Below, piece by piece: positions 7,062-10,319 of a DNA stretch of 10,319 nucleotides. Positions within the stretch are counted from its first letter, which is position 1. Every line of letters begins with the position of its first letter. The translations under genes and the position numbers were made by a program. The notes below the pieces were generated by a model. That model worked only from the letters and a program-made list of their open reading frames with translations, had not been told where the DNA came from and made no database searches. This DNA comes from Pseudomonadota bacterium (lineage in GTDB: Bacteria > Pseudomonadota > Alphaproteobacteria > Acetobacterales > Acetobacteraceae): contig JAJYFW010000033.1 in the NCBI GenBank assembly GCA_021785335.1, positions 1-10,319 of the forward strand. The letters run 5' to 3'.

Positions 7062-7829
7062 ATGGCCTTCAACACGAACTACCGCGCCTACCCTGCCGCC
7101 GGCATGACCGACGCAACGGTGCTGGATGCGGGCCTGCGCGCCTACATGCTGCGCGTCTACAACTGGATGGCGTCCGGGCTGGTGCTGACGGGTATCGTCG
7201 CCTACGGCATTGCCAACACGTCGCTGTTCAACCTGTTCTATCCGCTGGTGCAGACGCCGCAGGGCCCGATGCACGTGGCGGGCGGTCTCGCCTACCTGGC
7301 GATGTTCTCGCCGCTGGTCTTCGTCATGGTCCTCTCGTTCGGCGTCAACCGCCTCTCCACGCAGGCGGCACAGGCACTGTACTGGGCGTTCTGCGTGGCG
7401 ATGGGCGCGTCGCTGACCAGCATCTTCATGGTCTACACGCATGAGAGCATCGTGCGCGTGTTCTTCATCGCCTCCGCGACGTTCGCCGGCATGAGCCTCT
7501 ATGGCTACACGACGCGCGCGGACCTGACGCGGTTCGGCAGCTTCCTGATCATGGGGCTGATCGGCATCATCGTGGCCTCGCTCGTGAACATGTTCGTCGG
7601 CAGCTCTGGCTTGCAGTTCGCGATCTCGGTGATCGGTGTGCTGGTGTTCGTGGGGCTCACCGCCTACGACACGCAGCGGATCAAGTCCGACTACGTGAAC
7701 GCGGTCTACAGCTACGGGCCGGAGATGGCGGCGAAGCGCAGCGTCTATGACAGCCTGCAGCTGTTGCTGAACTTCATCAACCTGTTCCTGCTGATGCTGC
7801 AGTTGTTCGGCAACCGCAGCAACCGCTGA
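7062..7829 (+). CDS. Bax inhibitor-1 (BI-1)/YccA/YbhL family inner-membrane protein
   Basis: This is a complete 255-residue integral membrane protein. Seven hydrophobic segments are visible near residues 34-52, 74-94, 104-124, 131-149, 157-177, 183-203 and 230-250, matching the seven-helix TMBIM fold. Family signatures include 'FAGMSLYGYTTRADLTRFGSFL' (residues 141-162), 'GLTAYDTQRIK' with Asp203, and the C-terminal 'NFINLFLLMLQLFGNR'. In Bacillus YetJ two Asp residues, one in each of the last two helices, form a pH-sensitive calcium gate. Asp203 fits the first. At the place where many relatives read 'LYLDFINLF' this protein has Asn237, so the second acid appears lost. Members are linked to membrane calcium leak or to FtsH-dependent proteolysis; the specific role here is unknown. 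It looks monocistronic: its own ribosome site lies upstream and a strong terminator begins 22 bases after the stop. Confidence 0.93.
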   Translation: MAFNTNYRAYPAAGMTDATVLDAGLRAYMLRVYNWMASGLVLTGIVAYGIANTSLFNLFYPLVQTPQGPMHVAGGLAYLAMFSPLVFVMVLSFGVNRLSTQAAQALYWAFCVAMGASLTSIFMVYTHESIVRVFFIASATFAGMSLYGYTTRADLTRFGSFLIMGLIGIIVASLVNMFVGSSGLQFAISVIGVLVFVGLTAYDTQRIKSDYVNAVYSYGPEMAAKRSVYDSLQLLLNFINLFLLMLQLFGNRSNR

Positions 7830-7851
7830 CGCTTCAGGGGCGTCGTCGTCA

Positions 7852-7886
7852 AAAGGGGCGGGCACCTCTCCGGGTCCCGCCCCTTT
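7852..7886. terminator. Strong, probably bidirectional, intrinsic terminator between the BI-1 gene and carD
   Basis: A perfect 11-base-pair stem joins AAAGGGGCGGG (7852-7862) to CCCGCCCCTTT (7876-7886) across a 13-base loop. On the plus strand it is followed by CCTTT. On the minus strand the AAAA at 7851-7854 becomes a T run, so it can also end carD transcripts. Its place between two converging genes supports both uses. A second GC inverted repeat (GGCGCC at 7898-7903 and 7916-7921) sits closer to the carD stop and may assist. Confidence 0.85.
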
Positions 7887-7936
7887 CCTTTGCCGTTGGC
7901 GCCGCGGGCCCGCCGGGCGCCTCAGGTGCCAGTCCC

Positions 7937-9115
7937 TCAGATAATCGTCTTCAGGAAGTCGTTGAGCTTGGTCGCGGCGGTCGGCTTGTCGGTGCGGTCC
8001 AGCGCCGCGAGCTCGGCCGCGAGCCGGTCCATCGCCGCCTCGTAGATCTGCCGCTCGGAGAAGCTCTGGTCCGGCTGGCCCGCGTTGCGGTGCAGGTCGC
8101 GCACCACCTCCGCGATGGCGATCGGGTCGCCCGAGTTGATTTTTGCCTCGTATTCCTGCGCCCGGCGCGACCACATGGTGCGCTTGATGCGCGCCTTGCC
8201 GCGCAGCACCGCCATCGCCTCGTCGAACATCTTGCGGTTGGCGAGCTTGCGCAGCCCGGCCGAGCGCGCCTTGGCGACCGGCACGCGCAGCGTCATGCGG
8301 TTTTCCTCGAAGGTGATGTGGATCAGCTCGAGCTTGTGGCCGGCGATCTCCTCGATCGCGATGCGCTCGACCTTGCCCACGCCGTGCGTCGGATAGACGA
8401 CGTAGTCACCCTCGGTGAAGACCTCGGCCTTGGCCGGCAGGCGCGGCGCGATGATCGGTCGGCCCGGCGGCATCGGCGGGCGCGGCGGCGCCTGCGGCGG
8501 GCGCGCCTCGGCGACCGGCGGCGCCGGCTGGGCGGCGGGCGCAGCGACAGCGGCTGGGGCTGCCTTCGGGACGGTTTGCGGCGCGGGCTTGGCTGCCAGA
8601 GCAGGTGTCGCCTGGGGCTTCGCCGTCGGTTTGGCTTCGGCTGGCTTGTCGTGCGCGGCTTTGGCGGAAGAGTGGTTTGGGGGAGTCTTCACGTTATCCT
8701 GCTTGCGGGGGGCGGGCGCCGGCGCCGCGGTAGCGGCGATCGGCTTGGGTGTCGGCGTCGCGGCAGGCTTTCCGGACGCCGTGGGCTTTTTGATGGTCGC
8801 CGCTTTCTCGGTCTTGGCCGCCGGAGCCGCCTTGGCCGCCGGCTTGACCGCGGACGCGTGCGGCTTCACCGAAGTCTGGGCCTTCCCCGAAGTTTGGGCC
8901 TTCCCCGAAGCTCGGGCCTTGGCCGAAGCCTGGGCCTTCGCTGAAACCTGGGGCTTCGGATCGGCCTTCTTCTGCGGCGCCGGGTTCTTGGCCGGCTTTG
9001 CCTTGGGCGTCCTCGGGTCCTTCGTCGCGGCCGGCTTTGCGGGTTTTTTCGCCGCCGCCGTGGCGTTCTTCTGCGCCGCAGTTTTCTTCGCCGCGGTCTT
9101 CTTTGCCGTCGTCAT
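7937..9115 (-). CDS. carD: CarD-family RNA polymerase-binding regulator with a long Lys/Ala/Pro-rich N-terminal tail
   Basis: This is a 392-residue protein. The conserved CarD part occupies about residues 230-392. The RNA-polymerase-interacting domain starts at 'VFTEGDYVVYPTHGVGKVERI' and runs to about 290. The helical DNA-binding part contains 'TMWSRRAQEYEAKINSGD'. Its Trp315 aligns with Mycobacterium CarD Trp85, which wedges into the upstream edge of the transcription bubble. CarD stabilises open promoter complexes. Ordinary CarD proteins are about 160-190 residues. Here residues 1-225 are an added low-complexity tail rich in Lys, Ala and Pro ('AKKTAAKKTAAQK', 'AKKPAKPAA'), resembling bacterial histone-H1-like proteins and presumably disordered. 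The ATG at 9115 has GGAGG 12 bases upstream. An internal ATG at 8473 (Met215) would give a normal-sized CarD but has no visible ribosome site. A candidate promoter lies at 9294-9322. Function of the tail is inference only. Confidence 0.93.
   Translation of the reverse strand: MTTAKKTAAKKTAAQKNATAAAKKPAKPAATKDPRTPKAKPAKNPAPQKKADPKPQVSAKAQASAKARASGKAQTSGKAQTSVKPHASAVKPAAKAAPAAKTEKAATIKKPTASGKPAATPTPKPIAATAAPAPAPRKQDNVKTPPNHSSAKAAHDKPAEAKPTAKPQATPALAAKPAPQTVPKAAPAAVAAPAAQPAPPVAEARPPQAPPRPPMPPGRPIIAPRLPAKAEVFTEGDYVVYPTHGVGKVERIAIEEIAGHKLELIHITFEENRMTLRVPVAKARSAGLRKLANRKMFDEAMAVLRGKARIKRTMWSRRAQEYEAKINSGDPIAIAEVVRDLHRNAGQPDQSFSERQIYEAAMDRLAAELAALDRTDKPTAATKLNDFLKTII
8855..8944 (-). repeat. Five-unit 18-base tandem repeat inside carD
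   Basis: Codons 58-87 of carD consist of five six-residue units: SAKAQA, SAKARA, SGKAQT, SGKAQT, SVKPHA. On the plus strand the unit reads close to GAAGTCTGGGCCTTCCCC. The two central units are nearly identical in DNA and the outer ones have diverged. Each unit adds one or more Lys, so copy number would change the charge of the tail. Confidence 0.85.
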
Positions 9116-9293
9116 GACGTTGCCAATCCTCCAAACCCGGCGCGTGCGGCCCGGGCCAGGGTCGCGCGGCCAAGTGGCTCGCGGCATCTGGCCCAAGGCG
9201 CGCGACACGCCCGAAAACCTGTCGGAACGCAGGCGAACGCCGGGCCGGGGCCGGACGGCGCCCCTCAAGCTCGACCAATTCGCCCGTCAGTGC

Positions 9294-9322
9294 CTCATAA
9301 CATGGAACGATCGTGGAGTCAG
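9294..9322 (-). promoter_or_regulatory. carD: Candidate housekeeping promoter for carD
   Basis: On the minus strand CTGACT (9322-9317) and TATGAG (9299-9294) are separated by 17 bases, each matching 4 of 6 sigma-70 consensus positions. Initiation near 9287 would leave a leader of about 170 bases before the carD ATG. The surrounding 284-base gap between fdxA and carD (9116-9399) holds no convincing gene and no clear terminator, so readthrough from fdxA is also possible. Confidence 0.35.
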
Positions 9323-9399
9323 GAGGCTGGGCGACAGGGATCGGACGGCTAGGCGGGGCGATTAGCGTGGCCGAATCGGTGGTCTGGCGGCGGCCGCGC

Positions 9400-9732
9400 T
9401 TACGGCGTCCCGGGGTTGGGCGAGAACAGCGCCTCCTTGCCTGGCTTGTCCTTCCATTCGTCGGCATCGGCCGGCGGCTCGCCCTTGCGGGTGATGTTCG
9501 GCCATTGGGTGGCGAACTCGCGGTTGCGCTCCAGCCAGGCGGTCGCGCGGTCGTCGCTGTCCGGCAGAATCGCCTCGGCCGGGCACTCGGGCTCGCAGAC
9601 GCCGCAGTCGATGCACTCGTCCGGCGCGATCACCAGCATGTTCTCGCCCACGTAGAAGCAGTCGACGGGGCAGACCTCGACGCAATCCATGTATTTGCAG
9701 CGTATGCAGTTTTCGGTGACCACGTAGGTCAT
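9400..9732 (-). CDS. fdxA: FdxA-type 7Fe ferredoxin ([3Fe-4S][4Fe-4S])
   Basis: This 110-residue cytoplasmic electron carrier has the exact cysteine layout of Azotobacter FdI-like 7Fe ferredoxins. Cys9, Cys17 and Cys50 fit the [3Fe-4S] cluster. Cys21, Cys40, Cys43 and Cys46 fit the [4Fe-4S] cluster. Cys12 and Cys25 match the two non-ligand cysteines of that family. The C-terminal half after residue 55, with '[17 protein letters not shown]', is the conserved long-tail region of alphaproteobacterial FdxA. The ATG overlaps the stop of the S4 gene as ATGA, and GGGAG stands 6 bases upstream, so the start is secure and translation is probably coupled. The electron partner is not identifiable from the window. 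Confidence 0.95.
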   Translation of the reverse strand: MTYVVTENCIRCKYMDCVEVCPVDCFYVGENMLVIAPDECIDCGVCEPECPAEAILPDSDDRATAWLERNREFATQWPNITRKGEPPADADEWKDKPGKEALFSPNPGTP

Positions 9733-10091
9733 CGGCGGCTCCCGGTTCTATCGCTTGCGGCGGTTGTCGACGGCGCGGGGTATGGGGCGGCTTGGTCCGG
9801 AGGGCAAGACGGTCCCGCTGCCGGGATCTCGCGATAGAGCAGCCGTGCCTCGGCGGGCGGGCCTCGGCGGGAGGCCAGCGCCAGCACTTCGAGCACGCGC
9901 ACCCGCCCGCCGACCGGCAGGGTGAGCACGTCGCCGGGCCGGATCGCGGCGTGCGGCTTGTCGGTCGGCCGGCGGTTCACGCGGATCACGCCCTCGGCCG
10001 CGAGCTGTGCGCATTGGCTCCGCTGCCGCAGCACGCGCGCGCACCACAGCCATGCGTCCAGCCGTTGGCTCGCGGGAGCGCAGTCCGTCAC
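9729..10091 (-). CDS. S4-domain RNA-binding protein (Hsp15/HslR-like)
   Basis: This 120-residue protein has an S4 RNA-binding domain at about residues 9-60 ('[22 protein letters not shown]', then 'GVIRVN' and '[10 protein letters not shown]'). The 'RLDxWLW' opening is typical of Hsp15, which in E. coli binds 50S subunits carrying stalled nascent chains. The tail after residue 90 is Pro/Ala-rich and poorly conserved-looking. The GTG start at 10091 overlaps the stop codon of the upstream helicase frame as GTGA, and no good Shine-Dalgarno is visible, so translation is likely coupled to that gene. It overlaps fdxA by 4 bases downstream. Ribosome rescue is inferred from the family; alphaproteobacterial members of this cluster are mostly uncharacterised. 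Confidence 0.88.
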   Translation of the reverse strand: MTDCAPASQRLDAWLWCARVLRQRSQCAQLAAEGVIRVNRRPTDKPHAAIRPGDVLTLPVGGRVRVLEVLALASRRGPPAEARLLYREIPAAGPSCPPDQAAPYPAPSTTAASDRTGSRR

Positions 10092-10319
10092 CGCGGACCG
10101 GGTGCTGGCCGGCGCAGCGCGGCCAGCACGGCGAACGGGCCGTAAGCCGCGGCAGGTGCCTCGGGTTTCGCGACGGCCGGCGCCGGGCGGCGGCGGATGG
10201 CGGCGAAGCGCGGCGGCGCCGGCGGGCCGGCCATGCCTTCCGGCAGCAGCGGGCCGGGCAGCAGCCGGAAACCGGGGGCGCGCAACAGCGGGGGCAGGTT
10301 CGCGCGCGGGATGCCGAGG
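10088..10319 (-). CDS. C-terminal end of a probable SUV3-like superfamily II helicase (partial)
   Basis: A frame is open from the right edge to the stop at 10088-10090, encoding the last ~76 residues of a gene that continues outside the window. It begins 'LGIPRANLPPLLRAPGFRLL', passes through an Ala/Pro/Arg-rich linker, and ends '[19 protein letters not shown]'. No helicase motif lies within the window. The assignment rests on this C-terminal pattern and on the usual alphaproteobacterial order helicase, S4 protein, fdxA, carD. It overlaps the S4 gene's GTG start by 4 bases. Confidence 0.6.
   Translation of the reverse strand, partial: LGIPRANLPPLLRAPGFRLLPGPLLPEGMAGPPAPPRFAAIRRRPAPAVAKPEAPAAAYGPFAVLAALRRPAPGPR

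Noticed and set aside
6180..8174. A 664-residue open frame on the minus strand crossing ybbP, the BI-1 gene and the carD end
   Set aside because: It runs through three recognised genes and a terminator, with low-complexity composition and no recognisable domain.
8855..8944. Regular repeats considered as a CRISPR array
   Set aside because: The 18-base units are directly adjacent without spacers and are in frame within carD.
7937..9115. CarD tail considered as a frameshift or assembly artefact
   Set aside because: The frame is continuous from a start with an upstream GGAGG through to an intact CarD domain, and the Lys/Ala/Pro composition is coherent in that frame only.
8415..9365. Gly/Ala-rich, membrane-like open frame on the plus strand opposite carD
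   Set aside because: Its composition is the antisense image of the Lys/Ala/Pro-rich CarD tail; no ribosome site or family resemblance.
8694..9467. A 257-residue minus-strand frame spanning the carD leader
   Set aside because: It overlaps carD out of frame and reads as the repeat shadow (Gly-Pro-Gly-Phe units); part of it in the leader looks protein-like but has no supporting start site.
1..10319. Search for tRNA, rRNA, insertion sequences, attachment sites, phage, defence or biosynthetic clusters
   Set aside because: No such signal was seen by eye. Nearly all bases belong to chromosomal, mostly conserved genes.

Overview
The window is GC-rich throughout, has no RNA genes or mobile elements, and carries a mostly conserved set of proteobacterial genes. 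The order helicase C-terminus / S4 RNA-binding protein / FdxA 7Fe ferredoxin / CarD on the minus strand is, from general knowledge, a typical alphaproteobacterial arrangement. Protein style, including an 'LSRRALLALPLLAA'-type leader and a Lys/Ala/Pro-rich CarD tail, suggests Rhodospirillales, perhaps Acetobacteraceae. The lineage is an inference; I could run no search.

Layout. (1) 1-2467, plus strand: the 3' five-sixths of a gamma-glutamyltransferase-family Ntn hydrolase, then a D-2-hydroxyacid dehydrogenase 26 bases later, probably one catabolic operon whose head lies outside the window. (2) 2474-3699, minus strand: an exported TesA-type SGNH esterase followed by a ThpR-type RNA 2',3'-cyclic phosphodiesterase, joined by an ATGA overlap. 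(3) 3698-6903, plus strand, divergent from tesA: ybbA (ABC ATPase) and ybbP (10-TM FtsX-type permease), joined by a GTGA overlap. The tesA | ybbA-ybbP divergence matches that of E. coli. Here the two start codons physically overlap in one CCATGG palindrome. (4) 7062-7829, plus strand: a Bax inhibitor-1 family membrane protein, closed by a strong, probably bidirectional terminator. (5) 7937-10319, minus strand: helicase C-terminus, S4 protein and fdxA chained by 4-base overlaps, then a 284-base gap with a candidate promoter, then carD with an unusual ~225-residue histone-H1-like N-terminal tail containing a five-unit 18-base tandem repeat.

How they work together. TesA in the periplasm and YbbAP in the inner membrane probably form one functional unit that removes and hydrolyses hydrophobic acyl compounds. 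CarD is an RNA-polymerase-binding regulator of housekeeping promoters.

I see no clearly new multi-gene defence or biosynthetic system. The best leads are the remodelled glutamyl-binding site of the GGT-like enzyme, the fused divergent start codons of tesA/ybbA, the basic tail on CarD, and an Asp-to-Asn change at the predicted pH-sensing pair of the BI-1 protein.
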